Shown piece after piece: positions 45,964-57,065 of a stretch of DNA of 64,000 nt. The notes beneath the pieces were generated by a model. That model did no database searches. It worked only from the letters and a program-made list of their open reading frames with translations, and had not been told where the DNA came from. The DNA is from Pararhizobium sp. (GTDB lineage: Bacteria; Pseudomonadota; Alphaproteobacteria; Rhizobiales; Rhizobiaceae). Numbering within the stretch: position 1 is the first letter of the stretch; every line of letters begins with the position of its first letter. The DNA is taken from NCBI GenBank assembly GCA_017794825.1, contig CP051237.1, positions 5,505,342-5,569,341 of the forward strand. The letters run 5' to 3'. Both the position numbers and the translations under genes were made by a program.

Positions 45964-47270
45964 TTGAATCCCTCATCGGCTTTGCAGTGCTTCTGGCGCT
46001 GGTGTTCATGCGCATCCCCATTGCGCTCGCCATGGGCATTGTTGGTTATGTCGGTTTCGGCATGTTCGTTTCCTTCAGCGCGGCAGGCAGCCTCATTGCA
46101 AACATGGCCTACGAGACCGGCGTTAATTATGAACTGTCGGTCGTCCCGCTTTTTGTATTGATGGGCAATCTGGTGTCGCGCGCCGGCCTGTCAGAAGAAC
46201 TCTATAACGCCTCAAATGCGTTTCTGGGACACAGACGGGGCGGTCTTGCGATGGCTACGATCGTGGCCTGCGGCGGCTTCTCTGCCGTGTGCGGATCCTC
46301 GATCGCCACTGCCGCGACGATGTCGAAGGTGACGATGCCTTCCATGCGGAAATTCGGATACTCCGATTCGCTGGCTGCCGGCGCCATCGCTTCCGGCGGA
46401 ACACTTGGCATTCTCATCCCGCCTTCGGTCATTCTCGTCATTTACGGCGTGATGACGGAAAGCAATATCGGAAAGCTCTTTATCGCGGGGATCCTGCCCG
46501 GAATACTCGGCGTGTTGCTGTACATGGCCGCCGTGCGCTTTACCGTCTGGCGCAAGCCGGAATCCGGTCCGCCCGGCGATCGCGCTGACTGGTCGCAACG
46601 TTTCAGAGCGCTTCGCTCCACCTGGGCGGTGATCTTCCTCTTCATCCTGATAATCGGCGGCATTTATGGCGGTATCTTCACGCCTACGGAAGCCGCAGGC
46701 GTTGGCGCCACCGGCGCATTCCTGATTTCATTCCTGCGTCGTAAACTCGGTTGGAAAGATCTCTTCTCCGTGCTCGTGGAAACGATCGAGACCACGGCCA
46801 TGCTGTTCTTCGTTCTGATCGGCGCCCAGATCTTTTCGAACTTCATCAACTATGCCGATCTGCCGAATATCCTGACTGACTGGATTCTTGGCATGACAGT
46901 GTCGCCCTATCTCGTCATGGCGCTGGTGCTACTGATCTATCTTCTGCTCGGCTGCGTCCTCGAAAGCCTTTCGATGATCCTCCTGACTGTGCCGGTTTTC
47001 TACCCGGTGATCCTCGGGCTCGATTTCGGGATGAGCGAAGAGATGACGCTTATCTGGTTCGGCATCATTGTCGTCGTCGTCACCGAAATCAGCCTGATAA
47101 CGCCGCCGATCGGCATGAACGTCTTCGTCTTAAAAGCGATGCTTCCGGATGTGTCCACCGGTAAGATATTCTCGGGGGTCACGCCATTCTGGGTCGCCGA
47201 CATCGTGCGGTTGTCACTGCTTGTGCTGATTCCGGCGATATCTCTCGTGTTGCCGAGGTTCATGAATTAG
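45960..47270 (+). CDS. TRAP transporter large permease DctM
   Basis: A 436-residue DctM subunit with about twelve helices. Family blocks are VPLFVLMGNLVSRAGLSEELY near 60, ICGSS-like AVCGSSIATAATMSKVTMPSM near 106, and SGGTLGILIPPSVILVIYGV near 145, which form the ion- and substrate-translocating core. It is translationally coupled to dctQ. The transported solute is not known. The operon ends here; the next gene is 76 bp away. Confidence 0.95.
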   Translation: MIESLIGFAVLLALVFMRIPIALAMGIVGYVGFGMFVSFSAAGSLIANMAYETGVNYELSVVPLFVLMGNLVSRAGLSEELYNASNAFLGHRRGGLAMATIVACGGFSAVCGSSIATAATMSKVTMPSMRKFGYSDSLAAGAIASGGTLGILIPPSVILVIYGVMTESNIGKLFIAGILPGILGVLLYMAAVRFTVWRKPESGPPGDRADWSQRFRALRSTWAVIFLFILIIGGIYGGIFTPTEAAGVGATGAFLISFLRRKLGWKDLFSVLVETIETTAMLFFVLIGAQIFSNFINYADLPNILTDWILGMTVSPYLVMALVLLIYLLLGCVLESLSMILLTVPVFYPVILGLDFGMSEEMTLIWFGIIVVVVTEISLITPPIGMNVFVLKAMLPDVSTGKIFSGVTPFWVADIVRLSLLVLIPAISLVLPRFMN

Positions 47271-47346
47271 CGAGAAGGAGCTTTCTTCGCTATCCTGTGC
47301 GCGCAGTCCTGCTATAACAGAGCAACCCCGATGGAAGCTCTGAAAT

Positions 47347-47841
47347 ATGCCGGAACGCGATAAGCTTTCGCTCTTCGTCAATGCGCCGCCGATTGCCGTC
47401 TTTTCGGTGCTTGCCGACGTCAAGAACAGGACGGCTATTCTGTCTGGCGTTCGCAAAGTGCGGTTGACTGCTCCCCTCCCCGTGGACGCCGGCAGCAGCT
47501 TTCGTGAATGGCGAAAGGATTCCGTCAGACTGTCAGGGATTGTCTTCCACGTCGCATCATTTAATCCACCACAGGATATCACTTTCAAGCAACGCGGTCT
47601 GCTTGTGGAAGTAGATGTAGCGCTGCGCCTGCATTCAGATCATGACGGGACGCACCTGACGGGTCACGTTGTTGTATCAAGCCGTATTGTTCCGAATTTT
47701 GTACTTCGGCACATCGAAAGATATGTGTCGCGATACTGGACCCGGCTATTCGAGGAAGACCTGTTGGAGATCAAGAAATACGTCGAGCAGCGCGCCAATC
47801 CGGCCTGGCGCGCCGGTCTTCGTTCAAAACACGAAATCTGA
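47347..47841 (+). CDS. SRPBCC superfamily protein
   Basis: A 164-residue protein with a START/Bet v1-like (SRPBCC) pattern. PPIAVFSVLADVKNR opens the first strand-helix, DITFKQRG and HLTGHVVVSSRIV form the middle strands, and a long C-terminal helix follows (YVSRYWTRLFEEDLLEIKKYVEQ). Such domains bind hydrophobic ligands; no catalytic residues are recognisable. It ends one base before the convergent sufA stop. A distant link to the TRAP operon upstream is possible. Confidence 0.65.
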   Translation: MPERDKLSLFVNAPPIAVFSVLADVKNRTAILSGVRKVRLTAPLPVDAGSSFREWRKDSVRLSGIVFHVASFNPPQDITFKQRGLLVEVDVALRLHSDHDGTHLTGHVVVSSRIVPNFVLRHIERYVSRYWTRLFEEDLLEIKKYVEQRANPAWRAGLRSKHEI

Positions 47842-48252
47842 TCAGTTGCCCGTCTGAACGACGGGATCGCCCTTGTCGGCGAGCGCCTTCAGATCCGCCG
47901 GCTTCAGTTCCACGGATTCTCCGCAGCCGCAGGCCGAAGTCTGGTTGGGGTTATTGAAGACAAAGCCGGATCGAAGTTTCGTGGTTTCGAAATCCATTTC
48001 CGTTCCGAGAAGAAAAAGCACGGCCTCGGGCGCAACGAATACGCGCGCGCCGTCATGGTTGACTTCGTCATCCTTGTCGTTCGTGTCGGTGGCGAGATCG
48101 ACCGTATATTCCATCCCTGCGCATCCGCCTTTCTTGATTCCGACACGCAGCCCAATGGCCGGCTCGGCGGCGTTGGCGACCAGGGCCTTTACGCGATCGG
48201 CGGCCTTGTCAGTCAGTGACATTACTGCAAATTGGCTCAAGACAGTCTCCAC
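47842..48252 (-). CDS. sufA: Fe-S cluster assembly protein SufA (A-type carrier)
   Basis: A 136-residue HesB/IscA-type carrier that takes a cluster from SufBCD to apo-proteins. The three cluster cysteines are visible: KKGGCAGMEY in the middle and ACGCGES near the C-terminus. It is the last gene of the leftward suf operon. The annotated GTG start at 48252 gives METVLSQFAV; a start at ATG 48222 (MSLTDKAAD) is also possible. Confidence 0.94.
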   Translation of the reverse strand: METVLSQFAVMSLTDKAADRVKALVANAAEPAIGLRVGIKKGGCAGMEYTVDLATDTNDKDDEVNHDGARVFVAPEAVLFLLGTEMDFETTKLRSGFVFNNPNQTSACGCGESVELKPADLKALADKGDPVVQTGN

Positions 48253-48303
48253 AGGAAAAGGTGGCGCTTACCGGAAATATAGACCTGCCGGCTCATATTT
48301 CAA

Positions 48304-48699
48304 TCAGTACCAGCCGACCGCAATCTGCGCTTCTTCGGACATGCGATCAGGAGTCCACGGCGGGTCGAAAGTCATGTTGACGTCCACATCCATTACGCCC
48401 TCCACGGAACGCACGGCGTTTTCTACCCACCCCGGCATTTCTCCGGCGACGGGACAGCCCGGCGCGGTCAGCGTCATGTCGACCTTGACCGTGCGGTCAT
48501 CCTCGATATCGATGCGATAGATCAGGCCGAGTTCGTAGATATCCGCTGGTATCTCCGGGTCGTAAACAGTCTTCAGTGCGGCGATGATATCGTCGGTGAG
48601 CCTGGCGAGTTCTTCACGCGGGATAGCCGACGCAGAAAAAGTTCCCGTTTCGGCCTTCTCTTCTACAGGCGCCGTGTCTGTCGTTGTCTGATTCGTCAT
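48304..48699 (-). CDS. sufT: SUF system Fe-S cluster assembly protein SufT (DUF59/MIP18)
   Basis: A 131-residue MIP18-family protein. The conserved block KTVYDPEIPADIYELGLIY is followed by MTLTAPGCPVAGEMPGWV, with the reactive cysteine. SufT helps maturation of Fe-S proteins in suf clusters lacking sufE. It has an acidic, Thr-rich N-terminal tail. The start was placed at ATG 48699 (MTNQTTTD), 25 bp after sufS; 48708 is also possible, and a longer frame reaches into sufS. Confidence 0.92.
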   Translation of the reverse strand: MTNQTTTDTAPVEEKAETGTFSASAIPREELARLTDDIIAALKTVYDPEIPADIYELGLIYRIDIEDDRTVKVDMTLTAPGCPVAGEMPGWVENAVRSVEGVMDVDVNMTFDPPWTPDRMSEEAQIAVGWY

Positions 48700-48724
48700 G
48701 CTCAACATCCCTGGTTTCCGCGGC

Positions 48725-49984
48725 TCAGGCGAAAAACTCCTTCGCATTGTTCAGCGCATCGAATAACGCATCAACTTCGTATCGCGTATTGTATAGCCCG
48801 AACGAAGCTCTGCAGGTCGATGTCACGCCGAAACGCTTCAGCAGCGGTTGCGCGCAATGGGTCCCGGCTCTCACCGCGATGCCGGAACGATCGATGACCA
48901 TCGAAACGTCATGCGCGTGAATGCCTTCGATCTCGAAGGACACGATAGCGCCCTTGCCCGGCGCGTCGCCGATGATCTTCAACGAATTGATAGCGCGCAA
49001 CCGTTCGTGGGCATATGCGCACAAATCCGCTTCGTGAGCAGCTATCGCATCGCGTCCTATATTCTCCATATAGTCGAGCGCCGCGCCAAGACCAATAGCC
49101 TGCACGATCGGCGGCGTGCCGGCTTCAAAACGATGTGGCGGCGCATTGTAACTGACATCGTCCTCGCTAACGTCGAGAATCATTTCTCCGCCACCCTGGA
49201 ACGGCCGCATTTTTTCCAGCATCGATTGCTTGCCGTAAAGCACGCCGACGCCGGACGGACCATAAACCTTGTGGCCTGTGAAGACATACCAGTCGCAATC
49301 GATATCCTGGACATCGACGCTCATGTGGACGGCGGCCTGGCTGCCGTCAACAAGAACCGGGATACCGCGTTCGTGGGCGATCCGGCATATTTCCTTAACC
49401 GGAACCACCGTCCCGAGAACATTGGACATATGGGTGATCGCGATGAGTTTGGTGCGATCCGTCAGTTGCGCCTCGAAGTCCTCGATGTGAAACGCGCCAT
49501 TGTCATCGACCGGAACCCATTTAAGCTTCGCTCCCTGTCGCTCGCGAATGAAATGCCATGGCACGATGTTGGAATGGTGCTCCATGATCGTCAGGACGAT
49601 CTCGTCATCGGCTCCGATAAACGGCATGCCATAGCTGTAGGCGACGGTGTTGATTGCTTCCGTCGTCGACTTCGTGAAGACGATGTTGTCGACGCTTTCG
49701 GCGTTCAGGAACGATCTGACCTTCTCCCGCGCCTGCTCGTAGGCGTCGGTCGCCGCATTCGACAGGTAATGCAGGCCACGATGAACATTTGCGTATTCAT
49801 TCGAATAGGCGTTGGTGATCGTGTCAATGACCGACTGAGGCTTCTGGGCCGAGGCGCCGTTGTCGAGATAGACAAGCGGCTTGCTATAAACCTCTCTCGA
49901 CAGGATTGGAAAATCCCGTCGAATGGCCTCGACGTCGTAGCCGGTCGCGCCGGACAATGTTGCTTGCTCGGTTGCTTCAGGCAT
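48725..49984 (-). CDS. sufS: cysteine desulfurase SufS
   Basis: A 419-residue group II cysteine desulfurase. The N-terminal VEAIRRDFPILSREVYSKPLVYLDNGAS region is typical. The PLP-binding lysine is in FTGHKVYGPSG and the catalytic cysteine in RAGTHCAQPLL near residue 370. It removes sulfur from cysteine for cluster assembly on SufBCD. It overlaps the sufD stop by 8 bases. No sufE gene is present in the operon. Confidence 0.96.
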   Translation of the reverse strand: MPEATEQATLSGATGYDVEAIRRDFPILSREVYSKPLVYLDNGASAQKPQSVIDTITNAYSNEYANVHRGLHYLSNAATDAYEQAREKVRSFLNAESVDNIVFTKSTTEAINTVAYSYGMPFIGADDEIVLTIMEHHSNIVPWHFIRERQGAKLKWVPVDDNGAFHIEDFEAQLTDRTKLIAITHMSNVLGTVVPVKEICRIAHERGIPVLVDGSQAAVHMSVDVQDIDCDWYVFTGHKVYGPSGVGVLYGKQSMLEKMRPFQGGGEMILDVSEDDVSYNAPPHRFEAGTPPIVQAIGLGAALDYMENIGRDAIAAHEADLCAYAHERLRAINSLKIIGDAPGKGAIVSFEIEGIHAHDVSMVIDRSGIAVRAGTHCAQPLLKRFGVTSTCRASFGLYNTRYEVDALFDALNNAKEFFA

Positions 49985-51248
49985 GTCGCGTCAGCCATTC
50001 CGAGAATCTTTGCTCGAAGGCTTCGACCAGATCCTCGTTTTCCAGATCTTCGACGATTTCGGATATGAATGCGTTTACGAGCATCGCCCGCGCCTTGGAA
50101 TCGGAAATACCGCGCGCCTTGAGATAGAATAGATGGTTTTCGTCGATGTCGGCGACCGTCGCTCCGTGTCCGCACTGAACATCGTCGGCGAAAATCTCGA
50201 GTTCGGGCTTCGAGAAGAACTCTCCTTCATCGGACAGCAACAATGTGTTGCAAGCCATTTTGGCGTCCGTTTTCTGGGCGATCTGGGCGACGCGGATCTG
50301 ACCCTGGAACACGCCGCGCGCTCGGTCGAACACAACGTTGCGTATCGTTTCCGTAGACACGCAATTCGCCACGAGGTGATCATATTCCATTGTGATGTCG
50401 GTGTGGCTGTCGCCACCCAGGAGATTGACGCCGCGAAGCGCGAAATCGGAGTTCTCACCGTCCGCCGTCACATGCACTTCCTGACGCACCAGATGGCCTC
50501 CGGCGTTGGCGATGAAAAGCATGAGCCGGGCGTCTTCGCCCAGACGGATGTTTATCTGACCGAGATGCGTGTCGGTATCGCCTCGTTCCTGGCTGATGAT
50601 CCAGGTGACTACGGCGCTCTTGCCGACCGTAAGATCGGTGATGGAGGATACAAAGGAATCAGCCGTATCGGTAGCAATCTGCCGCTCGATGAAAGTTCCT
50701 TCAGCGCCGTCTCCGATGTTGACGGACATCCGCGTGTGCAAGTGACCGCCCGATGCTGCGTTCTGCAACTCTACCGGTTTTTCGAGCTTCACGCCTTTCG
50801 AGACGTCGATTACCGAGCCGCCATCCACGAAAATGCTGTTTACGCGGCCGATGAAATCATCCGGGCGTTTCGACTCCAACAGATCGGTCGCGTTCGCTGA
50901 AGTCAGCAATTCATTGAACGATGATACCGCCATACCCTCGGGCATCGCGCTATCCTGGCCGCCCACGCGGGCCGACAGGACGATTGCGTCCGAGAGCAAG
51001 GGCTTTGCGGATGCGCCTGTTTCAGGTGAAAAACCTTCGGGTACAAACTTCAGAAGCGTCCGAAGATCGGTGTAGTGCCACGTCTCGATACGACGCCCCG
51101 GCAGACCCGTCTGATCGAATTCATGGACGAGGCCGTCCCTCAGCGCTGTAAGGGATGCGTTACCCTGGCGCTCCTTGCGCCGTTCCGCATATCGATCGAG
51201 CAGCGACTGTTCGGCGGCTGTGATCGGTTTCTTGCTTTGCACGTTCAT
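49977..51248 (-). CDS. sufD: Fe-S cluster assembly protein SufD
   Basis: A 423-residue SufD, the SufB paralogue of the SufB-C-D scaffold. The C-terminal beta-helix region includes CGHGATVADIDENHLFYLKARG, with the SufC-contacting His, and ARAMLVNAFISEIVEDL. The N-terminal 150 residues are variable, as usual. It lies between sufC and sufS; spacing is 27 bp to sufC. Confidence 0.96.
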   Translation of the reverse strand: MNVQSKKPITAAEQSLLDRYAERRKERQGNASLTALRDGLVHEFDQTGLPGRRIETWHYTDLRTLLKFVPEGFSPETGASAKPLLSDAIVLSARVGGQDSAMPEGMAVSSFNELLTSANATDLLESKRPDDFIGRVNSIFVDGGSVIDVSKGVKLEKPVELQNAASGGHLHTRMSVNIGDGAEGTFIERQIATDTADSFVSSITDLTVGKSAVVTWIISQERGDTDTHLGQINIRLGEDARLMLFIANAGGHLVRQEVHVTADGENSDFALRGVNLLGGDSHTDITMEYDHLVANCVSTETIRNVVFDRARGVFQGQIRVAQIAQKTDAKMACNTLLLSDEGEFFSKPELEIFADDVQCGHGATVADIDENHLFYLKARGISDSKARAMLVNAFISEIVEDLENEDLVEAFEQRFSEWLTRHA

Positions 51249-51275
51249 ATCAAACCTTGCCTTGCGGACCGCGGA

Positions 51276-52046
51276 TCAAGCTGCTTTCTCGATGATGTTT
51301 GCGTAGCCGTTCTTCTCGAGCTCCAGCGCGAGTTCCTTTTGACCGGACTCGATAACGCGCCCCTTGTAGAGAACGTGCACGCTGTCCGGAACAATGTAAT
51401 CGAGCAGACGCTGGTAATGCGTTATGACAACGATCGCGCGGTCCGGAGAACGCAAGGCGTTTACGCCGTCGGCGACAATCTTGAGCGCATCGATATCGAG
51501 CCCGGAATCGGTTTCGTCAAGAATGCAGAGATTGGGCTCCAGCAAAGCCATCTGCAGAATTTCCGCGCGTTTCTTCTCACCGCCAGAGAACCCGACATTC
51601 AACGGGCGCTTAAGCATGTCCATGTCGATTTTGAGTTCGGCTGCAGCTTCCTTGACTTTTCTGATGAAGTCCGGCGTGGACAGTTCGTCCTCTCCACGCG
51701 CCTTTCGCTGCTCGTTCATCGCAACCTTGAGAAACTGCATTGTAGCGACGCCGGGGATTTCCACCGGATACTGAAAGGCAAGAAAAATTCCGGACGCGGC
51801 GCGTTCGCTGACATCCATCTCCAGAATGCTCTCGCCATTGTAAAGGATATCGCCTTCGGTCACTTCGTAGTCTTCACGACCCGTCAAAACGTATGACAGC
51901 GTTGATTTGCCCGAACCATTCGGTCCCATGATAGCGGCGACCTCTCCGGCCTTGACCGTAAGATCGAGGCCGCGGATGATCTCCGTACCATCCTCGGCGA
52001 TACGCGCGTGAAGATTCTTTATTTCCAGCATTCCGTTACATCCCAA
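51276..52046 (-). CDS. sufC: Fe-S cluster assembly ATPase SufC
   Basis: A 256-residue ABC-type ATPase. Walker A is GPNGSGKSTL, the signature LSGGE-like motif appears as FSGGEKKRAEILQ, and Walker B is LCILDETDSGLD. It drives the SufBCD scaffold. The frame begins at ATG 52046, though ATG 52031 (MLEIKNLHARI) is the likelier translation start, giving 251 residues. Confidence 0.97.
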   Translation of the reverse strand: MGCNGMLEIKNLHARIAEDGTEIIRGLDLTVKAGEVAAIMGPNGSGKSTLSYVLTGREDYEVTEGDILYNGESILEMDVSERAASGIFLAFQYPVEIPGVATMQFLKVAMNEQRKARGEDELSTPDFIRKVKEAAAELKIDMDMLKRPLNVGFSGGEKKRAEILQMALLEPNLCILDETDSGLDIDALKIVADGVNALRSPDRAIVVITHYQRLLDYIVPDSVHVLYKGRVIESGQKELALELEKNGYANIIEKAA

Positions 52047-52144
52047 CTATAGGCGGAGACATGGTTCACCGCTTTTCCGGTTCCAGTGATCTCCGAATGA
52101 CACGCCGACGCAGCGCCGGCTCTTTTTGTTTGCAGGCGGACTGA

Positions 52145-53614
<1,470 letters not shown>

Positions 53615-53805
53615 TGGCGCTCTCCAATCTCGCCGGATTCAAGGTCCGGCAGTTTGTCAACGTCATATGTAAATCCGTTCGCGATTCCGCGCCCGGCAAC
53701 ACCGCATTTAGTGCATTGAAGCCAAGATTCCAATGACGAGTGCCGCTTGTAAGCCGAAATTTATAATATTTCCAGACTAGGCTCCCATTTATTCCAATCG
53801 TGGCC

Positions 53806-54960
53806 TTACACTGCGAGAGTGCGCTTCTCGGCAATTCGCTTCAGAATGGACACAAAACGGTCGATTTCATCTTCCGTCGTCGCCGCGCCCAGACTTGCCC
53901 TGAGCGCTCCCTGGTCCGCATCCATGCCCATTGCCTGCAGAACGTGCGAGGGGCCGATCTTGCCGGAGGAACACGCCGACCCCGCGGAAAGGGCGACCCC
54001 TTCGAGATCAAAGGCAATCTGAGCTGTCTCGGCCTTGAAGCCAGGCAATGAGAAAAAGCTCGTATTTGGAAGACGCTGCGCTTCCCCGCCATAAATGACG
54101 GCGTCCGGAACAGCCATGCGTGCGCCATCCTCCATCCGGTCGCGGAGCCGGGAGACATGCTGCATCATGTCCATCCCGTCCTTGGCGGTCTGCGCAGCGG
54201 CGCCGAACCCTGCAAGCGCCGCGGGGTTTTCCGTGCCTGATCTATGACCTTTCTCCTGTCCGCCTCCAGTAATCAGCGGCGCCGGCATCATGATCTCGCC
54301 CTGCGCAATGAAGGCGCCTGCGCCTTTTGGTCCGCCCATCTTGTGCGACGACAGGAAGATGAAGTCGGCGCCCAGTGTTTGCATATCGATCGGAATACGT
54401 CCCGCCGCCTGGACAGCGTCTACGACCAGGAGACCGCCCACGCCTTTAACCAGTTCGGATACTTCGGTTACCGGCTGGATCACACCGGTTTCATTGTTCG
54501 CCAGCATCACCGAAACCATCGGCATTCCGCTTGCTGAATCGTGCTTTTCGAGTAGCGACGCCAAATCTCCAAGATCAACGCGCCCCTGATGGTCGACGTC
54601 GATTTGCGTGATCCCGCCGGCGGGGAACCGTCCACCGCTGGTAATGCAGGGATGCTCGACCGCAGAAAAATAAAGATGACCAATAGTGATCTCCGAACGG
54701 CCCATCCTATAACGCGGCGAAAGCAGCGTAGACGCCGCTTCGGTTGCGCCGCTCGTGAAGATGACATTTTCAGGTGACGCATTCACCAGACCGGCGACCT
54801 TCCTCCGCGCATCGTCCACCCGCGCGCGCGCCTTGCGTCCCTCGCTATGGACGGAGGATGGATTGCCCGGCAATGAAAGCGCATCAAGCATCGCCTCGCG
54901 CGCTGCAGGCAGCAGCGGCGCGGTGGCGTTGTAGTCGAGGTAAATTCGTGGATTCTTCAT
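53806..54960 (-). CDS. cysteine desulfurase (IscS/NifS-like, group I)
   Basis: A 384-residue group I cysteine desulfurase. IYLDYNATAPLLPAAREAM is at the N-terminus, the PLP lysine is in SSHKMGGPKGAG, and the flexible catalytic-loop cysteine is in SAGSACSSGKIGPSHVL near residue 325. It is a second desulfurase placed ahead of the suf genes, as in many rhizobia, and supplies sulfur to tRNA thiolation or Fe-S assembly. The start was set at ATG 54960 (MKNPRIYLDYN); a longer frame reaches 55014. Confidence 0.94.
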   Translation of the reverse strand: MKNPRIYLDYNATAPLLPAAREAMLDALSLPGNPSSVHSEGRKARARVDDARRKVAGLVNASPENVIFTSGATEAASTLLSPRYRMGRSEITIGHLYFSAVEHPCITSGGRFPAGGITQIDVDHQGRVDLGDLASLLEKHDSASGMPMVSVMLANNETGVIQPVTEVSELVKGVGGLLVVDAVQAAGRIPIDMQTLGADFIFLSSHKMGGPKGAGAFIAQGEIMMPAPLITGGGQEKGHRSGTENPAALAGFGAAAQTAKDGMDMMQHVSRLRDRMEDGARMAVPDAVIYGGEAQRLPNTSFFSLPGFKAETAQIAFDLEGVALSAGSACSSGKIGPSHVLQAMGMDADQGALRASLGAATTEDEIDRFVSILKRIAEKRTLAV

Positions 54961-55129
54961 CAAGATCTGCCCGCGTTTGCGACCCGGCGTCATTTTCCTT
55001 GTAATTTCGGACACCTATGCCTTAAGACACCACTTCACTTTGGAAGCGACGGGGCCGAGATGTTTTCCCGAGCCCATACATAAGAAATATAGGGAATAGC
55101 GCAATTCCCGAATAACAACCGGAGACCCA

Positions 55130-55807
55130 ATGCCTGAAGTCATCTTCAATGGTCCCGCTGGACGCCTCGAAGGTCGCTACCAGCCCGCAAAGGAAAAGAA
55201 CGCGCCGATCGCCATCGTCCTCCACCCGCATCCGCAATTCGGCGGAACGATGAACAACCAGATCGTCTACCAGCTCTTCTACATGTTCCAGCAGCGCGGT
55301 TTTACGACGCTCCGTTTCAATTTCCGGTCCATCGGACGCAGTCAGGGCGCATTCGACCATGGCGCCGGTGAACTCTCGGACGCAGCGGCTGCACTGGACT
55401 GGATCCAGGGACTGCACCCGGACAGCAAGAGTTGCTGGGTGGCTGGATATTCCTTCGGCGCCTGGATAGGCATGCAGCTCCTGATGCGCCGTCCGGAAAT
55501 CGAAGGTTTCATGTCCATTGCTCCGCAGCCGAACATTTATGACTTCGCCTTCCTTGCGCCCTGCCCGTCCTCCGGCCTGATCATCCATGGCGACGCCGAT
55601 CGGGTGGCGCCGGAAAAGGATGTCCAGGGGCTGGTTGAGAAACTGCAGTCGCAGAAAGGCATTCTGATCACCCAGAAAACGATGCAGGACGCCAATCACT
55701 TCTTCTCCGGAAAGGTGGATGAACTGATTGCCGAGTGCTCGGACTATCTGGATCGGCGACTGGCTGGTGAACTTGTTCCCGAGCCGCCGGCAAAGCGCAT
55801 CCGTTGA
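55130..55807 (+). CDS. alpha/beta hydrolase
   Basis: A 225-residue alpha/beta-hydrolase. HPHPQFGGTMNNQIVYQLF provides the oxyanion region, the nucleophile is in AGYSFGAWIGMQL, and the downstream IHGDADRVAPEK and DANHFFSGK supply the acid and histidine. Such small cytoplasmic proteins occur next to suf genes in Rhizobiales, but the substrate is unknown. GGAGACCC precedes ATG 55130. It is divergent from the cysteine desulfurase gene and ends 1 bp before the convergent anmK stop. Confidence 0.92.
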   Translation: MPEVIFNGPAGRLEGRYQPAKEKNAPIAIVLHPHPQFGGTMNNQIVYQLFYMFQQRGFTTLRFNFRSIGRSQGAFDHGAGELSDAAAALDWIQGLHPDSKSCWVAGYSFGAWIGMQLLMRRPEIEGFMSIAPQPNIYDFAFLAPCPSSGLIIHGDADRVAPEKDVQGLVEKLQSQKGILITQKTMQDANHFFSGKVDELIAECSDYLDRRLAGELVPEPPAKRIR

Positions 55808-55808
55808 T

Positions 55809-56921
55809 TTAAGGCTTCGCTATCTTGCCGCCACTGCTGGGTTCGCGGCATCCCGTCGTTGTGGGCCAGCTGAGCGGCAATCCCTTTCGGGATCGGATTG
55901 CCAGATAGGCCCAGGCTTCGGCTTCCATGGAATCGCCGTCGAAACCGAGTTCTTCGGCGCGACAGACATCGCCGCCTTCCTGCGCGGCAAGCTCCCTCAG
56001 GTCATCCAGGATGATTGTGTTGCGCCGTCCCCCGCCGCAGATGATCCATTGTCTCGGTCGGCGCGGCAAATGCCTGGAGGACAGGAATATCGCCTCGGCC
56101 GTCAGACGCGCCAGACTGCGCGCGCCGTCTGCAAGCGAAGCAGATGATGGATCAGGCGGCAAGAAATCGTTCCGATCCAGTGACCGGCGCTTTTCGGCGG
56201 TGAAGAACTCTGCCGCCAAGTATTTGTCCACAAGCGGGCGCAGAATGCCGCCTTCACTGGCAATCGCGCCGCCTTGATCGAAGGGTATGCCGGCCTTCGT
56301 CTCGACCCACTGGTCGATGAGCGTATTGCCGGGGCCCGTGTCGAAAGCGACAAGTTCACCGCGTTCGTCCACCACGGTAATATTGGAAATACCGCCAATA
56401 TTGACGAATGCGATCGGCGGTTTGCTTGTGAGGCTTTTGGCCAACGCGCCGTGATAGGCCGGCGCAAGCGGCGCTCCTTCACCGCCGGCGACCATATCGG
56501 CCGCGCGCATGTCGTAGACAACCGGGACGCCGGTCTTTTCCGCCAGCGCAAGGCCGTCCCCCAATTGCACTGTCAGACCGGCAGCAGGGCGGTGGAGAAT
56601 CGTCTGACCGTGAAAGCCGATCAGATCGATCTCATCCGCCCTCAAATCGTGTTGGCTTAAAAACCGGGCGACCGCATGCGCGTGAAGTTCCGTCAATTCC
56701 ATCTCGATCTGGGCAAGATCGCCGGGTCTTTGCGAACGCTCCTCGATGGATTTCGCCGTCTCGAGCGAAGCCGCCAGCCGTTTCCGGAAATCCGGTGCGT
56801 AGGGCGCGAGCAGGAATGGTCCTCGTTCGGCGATCGTGACGCCGTCGCTTCGCAAGAGAGCGATGTCGATCCCGTCCATCGACGTGCCGCTCATCAATCC
56901 GATCGCCGTCAGTTTTTCCAA
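55809..56921 (-). CDS. anmK: anhydro-N-acetylmuramic acid kinase
   Basis: A 370-residue AnmK kinase, which phosphorylates and opens 1,6-anhydro-MurNAc during peptidoglycan recycling. Features are GLMSGTSMDGIDIALLRSDG at the N-terminus (ATP and sugar binding), LIGFHGQTILHRP near 104, FVNIGGISNITV near 170 and the catalytic FDTGPGNTLIDQWV near 192. The domain has the actin/hexokinase-like ATPase fold. It is divergent from tyrS, as in many Rhizobiales. Confidence 0.95.
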   Translation of the reverse strand: MEKLTAIGLMSGTSMDGIDIALLRSDGVTIAERGPFLLAPYAPDFRKRLAASLETAKSIEERSQRPGDLAQIEMELTELHAHAVARFLSQHDLRADEIDLIGFHGQTILHRPAAGLTVQLGDGLALAEKTGVPVVYDMRAADMVAGGEGAPLAPAYHGALAKSLTSKPPIAFVNIGGISNITVVDERGELVAFDTGPGNTLIDQWVETKAGIPFDQGGAIASEGGILRPLVDKYLAAEFFTAEKRRSLDRNDFLPPDPSSASLADGARSLARLTAEAIFLSSRHLPRRPRQWIICGGGRRNTIILDDLRELAAQEGGDVCRAEELGFDGDSMEAEAWAYLAIRSRKGLPLSWPTTTGCREPSSGGKIAKP

Positions 56922-57065
56922 GCGTCTCGCTCCCTTTGATCATGAGCGTATATGCGATTCATGCAAATAAATGGCGTGAATTCTGCAGAAAACAGTGTTA
57001 AACGCCGCGCCTGTGCGGACAGTCCTGTCCGTTGTATTGGCATTCGGTACAGGGAAAGAGCGGTC

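Noticed and set aside
48848..50068. Rightward 406-codon frame opposite sufS
   Set aside because: It is antisense to sufS, whose PLP lysine and catalytic cysteine are intact. The shadow is His/Arg/Asp-rich without domains.
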